A DNA stretch of 64,000 bases from the NCBI RefSeq assembly GCF_004684085.1, contig NZ_SRHZ01000048.1, forward strand, positions 62,001-126,000. Direction: 5' to 3'. The stretch is from Stenotrophomonas maltophilia (GTDB lineage Bacteria > Pseudomonadota > Gammaproteobacteria > Xanthomonadales > Xanthomonadaceae). The first letter of the stretch is position 1. Each line of letters begins with the position of its first letter. Positions 46,779 through 55,507 of the stretch are shown piece by piece. A program made the position numbers and the translations under genes. A model generated the notes under the pieces. The model did not search any database and had not been told where the DNA came from. It saw only the letters and a program-made list of their open reading frames with translations.

Positions 46779-49700
46779 TCACCACTGGATGCCGGCACCG
46801 ACGGCCACACCGGCCTCGCCACGGCTGTTGGTCGAACCGCTGAACTTGTAGATCCAGCGCCCACCCTCTGAAACACCGGAGATACCGACCGCTACGCCCG
46901 ACTCGCCGTTGTAGCTGCCGGCCGCAACCGAGGCCATGCTGCGGCCAGCCTCGCTGGGCTGCGGCAGGGCCGCAGTGGCCATCGCCGAAGCGATACCGGC
47001 CGAGGCACGGTTGTCGGTCTTGCGCAGGTCGCGCTCGAAGCCGCCCATGCGCTCGTCGGTGTAGGCCTTGGACCAGTCCAGGGTCTGCGCCATGCCCGAC
47101 TTCAACTGGTCGACGTTGACCGCGTCGGTACCGGCGGTGCCGGCGGCGACGTTGCGCACCGTGGTCGGGCCACTGTTGGTGCTGCCGAGTGTGACGCTGT
47201 TGTAGTTGGTCGCACCGTTGGTAGTGGTGTCGTAGCGGATCGTGCCCTGCTGCGAGGCCTGCAGCTGGCGCACGTTGACCGCATCGGTGGCCTGCGAACC
47301 GTCAGCCACGTTGACGACCTGGCGTTCGGCACCGCTGGCGCCGACCGAGACCGTATTGGCCCGGTTCGCCACCGAACCCGCACCCAGTGCCACCGAGTTG
47401 TCAGCCTGCGCCTGCGAGCCATTGCCCAGCGCGGTCGAATTGGCACCGGCGGCGGTGGAGCCTGCGCCACCGGCGGCCGAGTTGGCACCGCTGGCGGACG
47501 GGTCGGCCAGGTTGTTGGTGTTGTTGGCGCGGAAGCTGCCGGCCACGTTGGTGATGTTCTGGATCTTCTGGTCGGTGTACTTTTTCGACTCGTCGATGGC
47601 GTAGTTCACGCCGTTCTTCAGCTGGCCGACATTGGTGGCGTCATACGTGTCGGAACCATCGGCGACATGCGTGACCTTGCGCTCGCTGCCGGTACTGCCG
47701 ACCGAGACCTCACCGGCCGAATTGCTGGCGCCGGTCTGGCCATACGCGCCGGTGTAGCCCGTCTGCGCACCAACACTGGCCACCGATCCGGCACCCAGGG
47801 CGACGCTGTTGCCGGCACTGGCGCTGGCACCATTGCCGACTGCCACGCTGTTCGCGCCGGCGGCGCTGGCCTGCGGACCCACCGCCACCGCTTCCGCGCC
47901 AGCAGCCGTTGCAGCTGCTGCCGTCGAGTTCACCGCCAGGTAGGCACTGCCACCACCACCGTTGGTGATGCGCTGGTTGAGAACCTTCAGCGAGCCGTCC
48001 ACCGCAGTGAAGGCGGCAGTGACATTGTTGTAGTCGCCGCTGGTGAAGGTGCCGTCGGTGGCGATGCTGGAGATGCTGAACTTCGGCGCGGTCCACACGT
48101 TGGTAGTGCCGTTGTAGGCGGTGGTGCCACCGAAGTAGTTGGCGATGGTGCTGTTCGTGCTGAACAGCTGGTCGCCGGTGATGGCATCACTGCTGCCAGC
48201 CAGGACGCTGCCGGCGGCAACGTTGGTGATCTTCACCGCACCGGTGCCGGTACCCGTCAACGTCACGCTGTTGAGCACGTTGCCACTGCCATCGACGTCG
48301 TACTTCACGGCAAGCTTGTCAATCTCGCCGGTCTGGTCGGCGACATTGGCCAGCGAGTTGCTGACCGCGTCGAAGGCGGTACCGACGTCGTTGTAGCTGC
48401 CCTTGGTGACGGTGCCGTTGGCGGCGACGTTGTTGATCGAGTAGGTGGGTGCGGTCAGCACACCGCTGCCGTTGACCGCCGCACCACCACCGAGATGCGT
48501 GGCCACGGCCTGGTTGGCGGCAAACAGCTGGGCGCCATTGATCGCCTCGCTGCTGGTGGCGCTGATCTGGCCCGGGCCCAGGTTGCGCAGCGTGGTGGCG
48601 GTGCCGCTCTGGCCGAGGGTGGCACTGGCGTAGTTGACACTGCCATCGCCGTTGAGGTCATAGCGCAGGGCGCCCTGTTCCGAGGCCTGCAGCTGGCCCA
48701 CGTTGACCGCATCGGTCGCAGCGGTACCGGCCGCCATGTTGGTGACCTGGCGCTCGGCACCCGCGGCACCGATGGACACGCTGTTGGCACGGTCAGCCAG
48801 GCTGCCTGCCCCGACCGCGATGCTGTTGGCGGCCGTTGCGCGGGCGTTGGTACCCACCGCGATCGAGTCGGCACCACTGGCCAGTGCCTCGGTACCGGTC
48901 GAGTTCACCCGCAGGTACTTGGTGCCGCCGTTGCGGATGTCGGTGATCTGCGTGTTGAGGTTGACCAGCGAACCGTCCACCGCAGCGAACGCATCGGTGG
49001 CGTTCTCATACAGACCCTTGGCGATGGCGCCGCCGGTGGAGATGGTGCTGATCTCGAACAGGGGTGCGGTGAAGGCACCGCTGGCCGGGTCGAAGGCCGC
49101 GCGACCACCGAAGAAGCCGGCGATGGCAGCGTTGGTCGTGGACAGCTGGCCGCCATTGACCGCTTCCAGGCTGCCAGCCGTGACCGTGCCGCCGGCCAGG
49201 TTGCCGATGGTGGTGGTGCCGGTGCCCGCCCCGAGCGTGACGCGGCGATAGTTTGGATTGCCGGCGCCGTCCAGGTCGTAGGTCACCGCAGCGGCCGCCA
49301 CATCATCGATCAGGCTGATGGCGCCCTTCAACTGGGCCACGTTGACCGCATCGGTATTGACACTACCTGCGGCGACGTTGGTGATCTGGCGTTCGCCGCC
49401 ACCGGCGGTACCCACCGACACTTCACCGGCAGAGACCTGCGGCGCGGTGAGGCCATAGGCACTGTAGCTTGCCTGGGCACCGCGCAGCGCAGCCGAGCGG
49501 TAGCCCAGTGCGACCGAGTTGGCCTGGTTCGAGGTCGCCTCGGCACCGAGCAGGGTCTGTCCGTTGGCAGTGCCGACCGCGCTGTCACCGACGATCACCG
49601 AGTGGCCCATGCGTGCGGCGTAGTCCGCCGTCGGCACGCCGGTCGGGTTGCTCGGGTCATTGGTGCCCGCACCCGGGAAGGCGACGTTGGCATCGACCTT

Positions 49701-52301
49701 CGGCAGTTCGTGGCGGGCATTGGCGCCGATCACCACCTCCTTCGAACCATTGGCGAAGGCACCGTCGCCCATCAGCACCTGGTAGTCCTGCGCCGCATTG
49801 ACGGCCCAGCAGGAGATGTCAGCCAGGACGATGTCCAGGCACTTGGCGGCCCACGCCGGCGAGTCCTTCGGCAGCAGCAGCCCGAGCAGGCCGCCGGGAT
49901 TGCCGTTGTTGATGTTGTAGATGTAGCTGTCGGAGGTGACGCCACCGATCAGGGTCAGGTGCGAGCTGCCGCCGGTGACGGCGCCGCCGAGGCCATTGAG
50001 GGTGCTGCCGACCGGCGACAGGTTGACCACCGGCAGGCCCAGCACATTGACCGTCGAGTAGGTCTGCATCACGTTGGCGTTGCTGAGCTTGAGGTTACCG
50101 TTGCTCAGGTAGCCGTTGCCACCGAACAGGCTGGTGGTGGTCGGACCGATCAGCTGGCCGACATTGCCGACCAGGCCACCGGTGCCGATGATCAGGCCTG
50201 CATTCGGATCGGCCGGAGCCGGCGCCTTCGGGCTGGTCGGCGGGATCGCCGAGGGTTTGGTCAGGCCGAGGCCGTTGAGCGTGCCGCCTACCAGGCCACC
50301 GACGGCAGTGCCGAGATTGCCGATGGTGCCGTTGAGATTGCCATTGAGCAGGTTGCCGACGGCGCCGCCGACATTGCCAAGCGTGTCGCCCAGCAGGCCG
50401 CCCAGGCCGCCGGTGCTGCCGCCCGTAGCGCCATTGAGCACACCGCCGACGGTGCTGCCCACCGCAGCCACCGTATTGTTGAGCGTACCGCCGACCGCAC
50501 CGCCGACCGAGCCGACCGTGCCGTTGAGTGCACCGCCCACGGTGCCGCCGACTGCGCCAACCGTGCCGACCGCGCCATTGAGTGCACCACCCACGGTACC
50601 GCCGACTGCGCCGACGGTGCTGCCCACTGCGCCCACCGTATTGTTGAGCGTACCGCCGACTGCACTGCCAACCGAACCGACCGTGCCATTGAGCGCACCA
50701 CCCACGGTGCCGCCGACTGCACCGACGGTGCCAACCGCACCGTTGAGTGCGCCACCGACTGCACTGCCGACCGAGCCGACCGTGCCGTTGAGTGCGCCAC
50801 CCACGGTGCCGCCGACTGCGCCAACCGTGCCGACCGCGCCATTGAGTGCACCACCCACGGTGCCGCCGACTGCGCCAACGGTGCTGCCCACTGCACCCAC
50901 CGTATTGTTGAGCGTACCGCCGACCTCACCGCCGACCGAGCCGACCGTGCCGTTGAGTGCACCGCCCACGGTGCCGCCGACTGCACCGACGGTGCCAACC
51001 GCACCGTTGAGTGCGCCGCCGACGGTGCTGCCGACCGAACCGACCGTGCCGTTGAGCGCACCGCCCACGGTGCCGCCGACTGCACCGGCAGCGCCAACCG
51101 CAACGTTGAGCGCGCCGCCGACGGTGCTGCTTACCGAACCGACCGTGCCATTGAGCGCACCACCGACGGCTCCGCCAACCGCGCCAGCGGCGCCATTGAG
51201 CGTGCTGCCCACTGCGTTGCCGACCGCTCCGACCGCGCCGTGCAATGCGCCGCCAACTGCACCCACCGTGTTGCCTGCGCTGCCATCGAGAACGCCACCC
51301 ACGGTGCTGCCTGCCGCGCCGACGACACCGCCGACCAGGCCACCGACACCCAGCGCGCTGTTCTGCGCTGCCACGGTTGCTTGGCCAGCCAGTTTCAGAT
51401 TGCGGTCGGCCACGACTTCCTGGCCATCCGGCGCCTGCACGCGCACCTTACCGGCAACACCGGTATCAAAGGCTGCGGTGATTGCGCGGTCATGAGTCTC
51501 GCCAGGCAGCTCCTCCTTGGCCGGCAGCGCGACCGCCGCCGTCGCCTTGACCTGTCCCTGACCCTCGATCTGGTGGCCCGCCAGCTTCAGCTTCGAATCC
51601 ACCTTGCCGTCAACCGAAGCGTTCAGGCCAGACAGCGCGCCAGCGGATGCACCAGCAACAGCGGCCGCAGCCTTGGCACCGCTCTCGATCGAAGCCACCT
51701 GTGCACCAGCGACGCCAACGTTGGCGTTCGCCCTTGCATCCGCAGCCACACCGAGCGGCGAATGAGCAGACGGTGCAACCCGTGCCGCCAGCGATGCGTC
51801 AACCTTCGCCACATTGGACGCCGCATGGCCCAACCCGACATTGGCGCGGACATCGGCAGCCAACGCCGGAACCGCGACCTGCTTCGGTGCAGCATTCGCC
51901 GCCAGCTTGACCTCTACGGTGGCTGGCAGCACATCGCGCACGATCGGCAGCGCGTTCGTGCTCAGCTGCAGGCCGACACGTGCATCGGCGCTGATTGCCG
52001 TGGTGCTCTGTGCTTGACGCGTTGCGGCGGCCAGTGCCACCTCAGCGTCGACCTTGACCGGCATCGGCTGCGCGTACTTCGCGGCCAGTGCCTGCAGGTC
52101 ACGCAGCGATTGATTGGATTCGGACGCTCCTGCATGTCCGCTGGCCAGCACGCACAGCAGGGCCAGGGCCAGTGCGGTCGGCATCAGCAGGACGCTGCGC
52201 GGATCGCGGGCAGCGCCGCCGCTGTCGCCGGTGGCCAGTTCCGAGGCCACAACCAGAGCTTTGAGCTGGCGGTTCCATACACGCCGGTAGATGCGGTTCA
52301 T
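46779..52301 (-). CDS. giant trimeric autotransporter adhesin (YadA/Hia type)
   Basis: An 1840-residue type Vc secreted adhesin. The N-terminus is an extended signal peptide region (MNRIYRRVWNRQLKALVVAS) followed by LMPTALALALLCVLASGHAGA. Residues about 60-300 are Ala/Val-rich; 318-680 hold a degenerate Gly/Val repeat (VGGTVGGALNGTVGSVGSTV); 680-1700 hold YadA-type head and neck repeats (ADNSVALGAGSVANRANTVSV, GAERQVVNVADGSQATDAVN) and stalk; the last 70 residues are the membrane anchor ending AVGAGIQW. ATG 52299-52301 has GGGGGAAATGCTC upstream at better spacing than the ATG two codons earlier. It probably mediates adhesion, autoaggregation or biofilm. Confidence 0.93.
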   Translation of the reverse strand: MNRIYRRVWNRQLKALVVASELATGDSGGAARDPRSVLLMPTALALALLCVLASGHAGASESNQSLRDLQALAAKYAQPMPVKVDAEVALAAATRQAQSTTAISADARVGLQLSTNALPIVRDVLPATVEVKLAANAAPKQVAVPALAADVRANVGLGHAASNVAKVDASLAARVAPSAHSPLGVAADARANANVGVAGAQVASIESGAKAAAAVAGASAGALSGLNASVDGKVDSKLKLAGHQIEGQGQVKATAAVALPAKEELPGETHDRAITAAFDTGVAGKVRVQAPDGQEVVADRNLKLAGQATVAAQNSALGVGGLVGGVVGAAGSTVGGVLDGSAGNTVGAVGGALHGAVGAVGNAVGSTLNGAAGAVGGAVGGALNGTVGSVSSTVGGALNVAVGAAGAVGGTVGGALNGTVGSVGSTVGGALNGAVGTVGAVGGTVGGALNGTVGSVGGEVGGTLNNTVGAVGSTVGAVGGTVGGALNGAVGTVGAVGGTVGGALNGTVGSVGSAVGGALNGAVGTVGAVGGTVGGALNGTVGSVGSAVGGTLNNTVGAVGSTVGAVGGTVGGALNGAVGTVGAVGGTVGGALNGTVGSVGGAVGGTLNNTVAAVGSTVGGVLNGATGGSTGGLGGLLGDTLGNVGGAVGNLLNGNLNGTIGNLGTAVGGLVGGTLNGLGLTKPSAIPPTSPKAPAPADPNAGLIIGTGGLVGNVGQLIGPTTTSLFGGNGYLSNGNLKLSNANVMQTYSTVNVLGLPVVNLSPVGSTLNGLGGAVTGGSSHLTLIGGVTSDSYIYNINNGNPGGLLGLLLPKDSPAWAAKCLDIVLADISCWAVNAAQDYQVLMGDGAFANGSKEVVIGANARHELPKVDANVAFPGAGTNDPSNPTGVPTADYAARMGHSVIVGDSAVGTANGQTLLGAEATSNQANSVALGYRSAALRGAQASYSAYGLTAPQVSAGEVSVGTAGGGERQITNVAAGSVNTDAVNVAQLKGAISLIDDVAAAAVTYDLDGAGNPNYRRVTLGAGTGTTTIGNLAGGTVTAGSLEAVNGGQLSTTNAAIAGFFGGRAAFDPASGAFTAPLFEISTISTGGAIAKGLYENATDAFAAVDGSLVNLNTQITDIRNGGTKYLRVNSTGTEALASGADSIAVGTNARATAANSIAVGAGSLADRANSVSIGAAGAERQVTNMAAGTAATDAVNVGQLQASEQGALRYDLNGDGSVNYASATLGQSGTATTLRNLGPGQISATSSEAINGAQLFAANQAVATHLGGGAAVNGSGVLTAPTYSINNVAANGTVTKGSYNDVGTAFDAVSNSLANVADQTGEIDKLAVKYDVDGSGNVLNSVTLTGTGTGAVKITNVAAGSVLAGSSDAITGDQLFSTNSTIANYFGGTTAYNGTTNVWTAPKFSISSIATDGTFTSGDYNNVTAAFTAVDGSLKVLNQRITNGGGGSAYLAVNSTAAAATAAGAEAVAVGPQASAAGANSVAVGNGASASAGNSVALGAGSVASVGAQTGYTGAYGQTGASNSAGEVSVGSTGSERKVTHVADGSDTYDATNVGQLKNGVNYAIDESKKYTDQKIQNITNVAGSFRANNTNNLADPSASGANSAAGGAGSTAAGANSTALGNGSQAQADNSVALGAGSVANRANTVSVGASGAERQVVNVADGSQATDAVNVRQLQASQQGTIRYDTTTNGATNYNSVTLGSTNSGPTTVRNVAAGTAGTDAVNVDQLKSGMAQTLDWSKAYTDERMGGFERDLRKTDNRASAGIASAMATAALPQPSEAGRSMASVAAGSYNGESGVAVGISGVSEGGRWIYKFSGSTNSRGEAGVAVGAGIQW
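50280..51380 (-). repeat. in-frame Gly/Val-rich coding repeat of the adhesin
   Basis: Units of roughly 11-15 codons (GGTVGGALNGTVGSV, GGALNGAVGTVGAV, GGTLNNTVGAVGS) repeat more than 20 times, with the same codons reused, so the DNA is repetitive too. Unit count may vary between strains by slippage or recombination, and assembly errors are possible here. Confidence 0.85.
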
Positions 52302-52398
52302 GAGCATTTCCCCCGTAGGCGAACAACTGGAATGTCAGTGGACTTGCCGTTAGGCAGGTGACTGACATTTCAGCGCTTGCAACGGCGGCTGCGCACTT

Positions 52399-52504
52399 CA
52401 TTCCGGCACGGCAATCGCGCATTCCGGCAAATCCACGGTCGGAATCGGCAGCCGGTTATGCAGAAGCGGCAACCATATCGGCAAGCGGATATGCAATTCC
52501 GGCA
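52399..52504. promoter_or_regulatory. helically phased CGGCA direct repeats between araC-type gene and adhesin
   Basis: CGGCA starts at 52404, 52425, 52446, 52467, 52479 and 52500: spacings 21, 21, 21, 12, 21. Three copies have the longer form ATTCCGGCA (52400-52408, 52421-52429, 52496-52504). Two turns of DNA per 21 bp puts the copies on one helix face, typical of AraC-family binding arrays. The array lies about 100-200 bp upstream of the adhesin start. Confidence 0.68.
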
Positions 52505-52536
52505 GGAACTGCCGGGAAACCCTTACGGCGCTTGGA

Positions 52537-53517
52537 TCAGGCCGGCTGGCCGATCTGCGCGGGAGCGCGCATCAGTGTGTCGCGCGGCAGTTCACCGAAG
52601 ACCTTGCGGTAGTTGTCGGCGAAACGCGACAGGTCCCACAGCCCACAGCTGAGGGCGATGGCCTTGACCGAGCGACGGCTGGAATCGGCCATCGACAGGC
52701 TGCGGCAGGCCGCGCACAGGCGCAGCATCGATAGATAGCGATTGGGTGACGTACCGAACAGGTCCTCGAACGCGTAGCGCAGCCCCCGCTCGCTGACACC
52801 AGCGGCGTCGCAGATCTCATTCATGTAGATGTTGCGGCGCAGGTTGAGGCGCATGAAATTTTCCGCGCGCTGCGCGATCAGATAATGCGTGCGCCGCGCA
52901 CGGCTGCAGCCCGGGCGATCAGCGGAGCCGGCGCCCAGCAGTGCCTGCACGTGTTCGTGCAGCAGGCGTTCGGTTTCTTCCGGCTGCAGGCCCGTGCCCT
53001 GGCCCAGTTGCAGGTGCAGCTGCTGGTAATGCTGTGCCAGCGGGGCGGCTTCGCTGGCGAGATTGAACAGTGAAAGCGCCTGGCCTGCCGGCGGCGTGCT
53101 GCGCAGGCTCAGTTCGGTCAACTTGCGCTGCACCCGCGCCACCGGCACCAGCATCAGGGTCATATGCGTGCCTGGGCTCAGGGTGAACTCGCTGATGCCC
53201 TCGGGCATCACGGTCAGCGCCATCCCCGGTGTAAGCGGTACGCCATGGCACCAGCTCAGGGTTTCATCGGTCGCGTGCAGATACCCCAGCATCGCCCAGT
53301 CTGGCGGCAGCATGAAACGTCCACGACAATGGAATCCACAGCTGATGCTGCAGAACAACGCCTCCTCGTGCACGCGTGAAGCGAAGGCCGCCCGTGGCCC
53401 ATTGCCATCGAGCAGAAGCAGTTCGACATCACAGACACGAAGTACGCCGCTCAGCGTCGCCAGGTCGATCGACCGCAGGCCGCTGTCGTCGCTGTCTCCT
53501 ACCCCACCATCGACCAT
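52537..53517 (-). CDS. AraC family transcriptional regulator
   Basis: A 326-residue regulator with a C-terminal AraC HTH pair: NIYMNEICDAAGVSERGLRYAFEDLFGTSPNRYL and RSVKAIALSCGLWDLSRFADNYRKVFGELP, with core SERGLRYAF and DLSRFADNYRK. The N-terminal 200 residues are a ligand or dimer domain I do not recognise, distinct from the AraC cupin. ATG 53515-53517 is preceded at a distance by a G-run; GTG 53583 is also possible. It is the first gene upstream of the adhesin and the likely binder of the phased array. Confidence 0.87.
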   Translation of the reverse strand: MVDGGVGDSDDSGLRSIDLATLSGVLRVCDVELLLLDGNGPRAAFASRVHEEALFCSISCGFHCRGRFMLPPDWAMLGYLHATDETLSWCHGVPLTPGMALTVMPEGISEFTLSPGTHMTLMLVPVARVQRKLTELSLRSTPPAGQALSLFNLASEAAPLAQHYQQLHLQLGQGTGLQPEETERLLHEHVQALLGAGSADRPGCSRARRTHYLIAQRAENFMRLNLRRNIYMNEICDAAGVSERGLRYAFEDLFGTSPNRYLSMLRLCAACRSLSMADSSRRSVKAIALSCGLWDLSRFADNYRKVFGELPRDTLMRAPAQIGQPA

Positions 53518-53747
53518 GACAGTGTCGTCCCCCCCGATTATCCGTCGTGCGATACGGCCCCCACTGCCTGACAGGGCGCGCACCTCTCATGGAATACCTT
53601 CCATCACCGGAATGCGCGCCGCCAAGGTGCACACCCCAAAAGAAACACGAATACTTGAATACGAGTATGCCCGATAATTCAACAGCGTAAACATCCTCGC
53701 CACGTTGAATAAGATGGATACATACGTGAAAATCATGTTGTCGTTAT

Positions 53748-53763
53748 TGGCACAGTTTTCGCA
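53748..53763 (+). promoter_or_regulatory. candidate sigma-54 promoter element
   Basis: TGGCACAGTTTTCGCA keeps the GG (-24) and GC (-12) 10 bp apart and the TGGCAC hexamer of RpoN promoters, deviating from TTGC in one base. It would start transcription about 430 nt before flp. Tentative. Confidence 0.4.
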
Positions 53764-53974
53764 TGCGACGGAAAGCCCGCATCACATTATCTGCACGTCA
53801 ATGAATCGTTTTGCGATCGAACGGATTTACGTCACAGAACCCGTCTGAAAAATTAAGGATCGACGGGTTTCTGCCGAATTTGCATATAGGTTCCGGTTGC
53901 AGCCGGCCGCCATTCAGGCAAAGTCGATAACACGGTGATCCGGTCTTGAATAAGGCCGCGCCCAGGGGGACAGC

Positions 53975-54076
53975 ATGACCATGCACGTATCGCACGACAC
54001 CTCGACCACCGGCCCCGCGCCGCGCGGTCGCGATTGCGCGAACGGCGTCCCGCCTGGAAACGATCACCCTGCTTGA
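53975..54076 (+). CDS. possible 33-residue leader ORF before flp
   Basis: ATG 53975 with AGGGGGA 5 nt upstream opens a frame of 33 codons (MTMHVSHDTSTTGPAPRGRD at its start) ending at TGA 54074-54076. No signal peptide or known motif. It could be a leader peptide in the pilus transcript or chance; the strong ribosome site is the only support. Confidence 0.3.
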   Translation: MTMHVSHDTSTTGPAPRGRDCANGVPPGNDHPA

Positions 54077-54203
54077 GCACAGCGGGTCCATCCCGCCGTG
54101 CCTCCTCCGCCAGGATGTGCGGAGGTCCACGGACGATCCCGGCGGAGCCGGGCCACCGCCCAACAGGTGTCCTGTAGCAGACAGGTAGAGGGAGACAAAC
54201 GTC

Positions 54204-54389
54204 ATGAACGCATCGATCCGCAAGTTCCTGAAGGAAGAAGATGGCGTCACCGCACTCGAGTACGGGCTGCTGGCCGCTGTCATCGCTGGCGTCCTGATCA
54301 CGCTGGGCAGCACGCAGATCCAGACGTTCTTCAGCACGCTCTTTGAGAATCTCACCAAACTCGCCAACAAGGCTTCGGGTACCACCTGA
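54204..54389 (+). CDS. flp: Flp-type pilin
   Basis: A 61-residue prepilin, the main subunit of Tad/Flp pili. The cleavage site is Gly14/Val15 in KEEDGVTALEYGLLAAVIAG, with Glu at +5 and Tyr at +6 as in all Flp pilins, followed by a single hydrophobic helix. Processed by the prepilin peptidase next door. GAGGGAG precedes the start. It is the first gene of the pilus operon. Confidence 0.95.
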   Translation: MNASIRKFLKEEDGVTALEYGLLAAVIAGVLITLGSTQIQTFFSTLFENLTKLANKASGTT

Positions 54390-54465
54390 GGGCGCGCGCA
54401 GCTGCGGGTCCGCTCGGGGTCGGGAGAAACTGCGGACTGTCCAGTGACGGACAAGGGAGTGCACG

Positions 54466-55011
54466 ATGACACTGCTGGGATTGTTGGCCATTGGCATATG
54501 CCTGCGGATTGCGATCAGCGATCTGTACGCGCGCCGGGTGCCCAACACCTGGCTGCTTGCCGCAAGCGCTTGCACCGTTCTGCTGCTTGTCATCGGCCAG
54601 TTCAACGCGCCGCGCCTGCCGTGGTTGCCCCACGTTGCCGGCGCGGCGCTGGGCCTGGTCGCGTTGCTGCCCTTCCATGCGCTGCGTTGGATGGGTGCCG
54701 GGGATGTCAAATTCTTCTCCGTGCTCGGGTTGATGCTGGGCTGGCAGGCATTGCTGCCGATCTGGATCGCGGCCAGCCTCGCCGCCGGCGCACATGCAGC
54801 ACTGCTGCTGGCTTCGCGCCGGCTGGGCCTGGTACTGCCCATCAGCCTGCAGGCCCAGGTCCACCGCGCCAGCGCGCATTGGCAATCACATCCTGCGCTG
54901 CGTGAAATGCAGAGCGCCAGGCAGGGACGCCGTGGCATTCCCTATGCCGCTTATCTGGCGATTTCCGCCATCGGCTGGATCATCCTCAGCGCCTACGGAG
55001 GTATCTCATGA
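54466..55011 (+). CDS. cpaA: Flp prepilin peptidase (CpaA/TadV)
   Basis: A 181-residue A24-family membrane aspartic peptidase lacking the methylase domain, as usual for TadV/CpaA. The two catalytic aspartates lie in ISDLYARRVPN and MGAGDVKFFS (GxGD motif). About six hydrophobic segments. It cleaves Flp and the TadE/F-type pseudopilins. Its stop overlaps the next start by 4 nt. Confidence 0.93.
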   Translation: MTLLGLLAIGICLRIAISDLYARRVPNTWLLAASACTVLLLVIGQFNAPRLPWLPHVAGAALGLVALLPFHALRWMGAGDVKFFSVLGLMLGWQALLPIWIAASLAAGAHAALLLASRRLGLVLPISLQAQVHRASAHWQSHPALREMQSARQGRRGIPYAAYLAISAIGWIILSAYGGIS

Positions 55012-55484
55012 ACTCCCGCAGCCCCCACCAACAGCGCGGCGTCGTCAGCATCGAGTTCGCGTTGATGCTGATGCTTGGCCTGTTGCCACTGCTGATGTTC
55101 ACGTTCTCCGGCGTAATGATCATGGCGGCCCAGCAGACCCTGTCCATGGCCTCGGCCGAGGGCGCGCGCGCATCACTGCGCTATGGAAATGCCAACGAGC
55201 GCCGCACCGCGGCATGCATCGCAGCGCGCAACTCGATGCAATGGCTGTTGAAATTCTCAGCGCAGACCGTCGATTGCAGCAACGGCGGCAGCAACGCCGT
55301 CGTGGTGTCACCGCAGGCGCCATGCGCCGGCCTGGCCACCGCCCAGTGCATGACCGTAACAGTCAGCTACGACTACGCCAGTCATCCCTTCCTGCCCGGC
55401 ACGGCCACGCTCTACAAGTGGGTGATGCAGGCTCCCATCCGCAGCGTCGCGGTCGCTCAGCTCGACCTCGGCAGCGGTAACTGA
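55008..55484 (+). CDS. tadE: TadE-like pseudopilin
   Basis: A 158-residue minor pilin-like protein. Near the N-terminus QQRGVVSIEFALMLMLGLLPLLMF has the TadE prepilin pattern: Gly before the cut, Glu at +5, then a membrane helix. Cys residues in RTAACIAARN, TVDCSN, APCAG and AQCMT may form disulfides outside. It starts within the cpaA stop (ATGA). It likely helps initiate pilus assembly. Confidence 0.88.
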   Translation: MNSRSPHQQRGVVSIEFALMLMLGLLPLLMFTFSGVMIMAAQQTLSMASAEGARASLRYGNANERRTAACIAARNSMQWLLKFSAQTVDCSNGGSNAVVVSPQAPCAGLATAQCMTVTVSYDYASHPFLPGTATLYKWVMQAPIRSVAVAQLDLGSGN

Positions 55485-55507
55485 CGATCGGTACAGGAGA
55501 CGGTTCC

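Larger units (their letters stand above)
53518..54203 (+). other. 686-bp AT-richer intergenic region before the Tad operon
   Basis: Between the divergent AraC and flp genes. It is AT-richer than the rest of the window, especially 53600-53950. It holds a sigma-54-like element at 53748 and a 33-codon reading frame at 53975. A hairpin with GCACAGCGGG and CCCGCCGTGC arms lies at about 54077-54102. No other gene is seen. It probably holds the promoters and a long leader of the pilus operon. Confidence 0.6.

Noticed and set aside
47667-52361. A 1564-codon open frame antisense to the trimeric adhesin
   Set aside because: It mirrors the adhesin's low-stop, GC-rich repeat codons; its translation is Arg/Ala/Gly/Asp-rich with no domain. 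The sense strand has clear signal, repeats and anchor.
54098-54346. An 82-codon frame overlapping flp
   Set aside because: Out of frame with the clear Flp pilin and without a motif.
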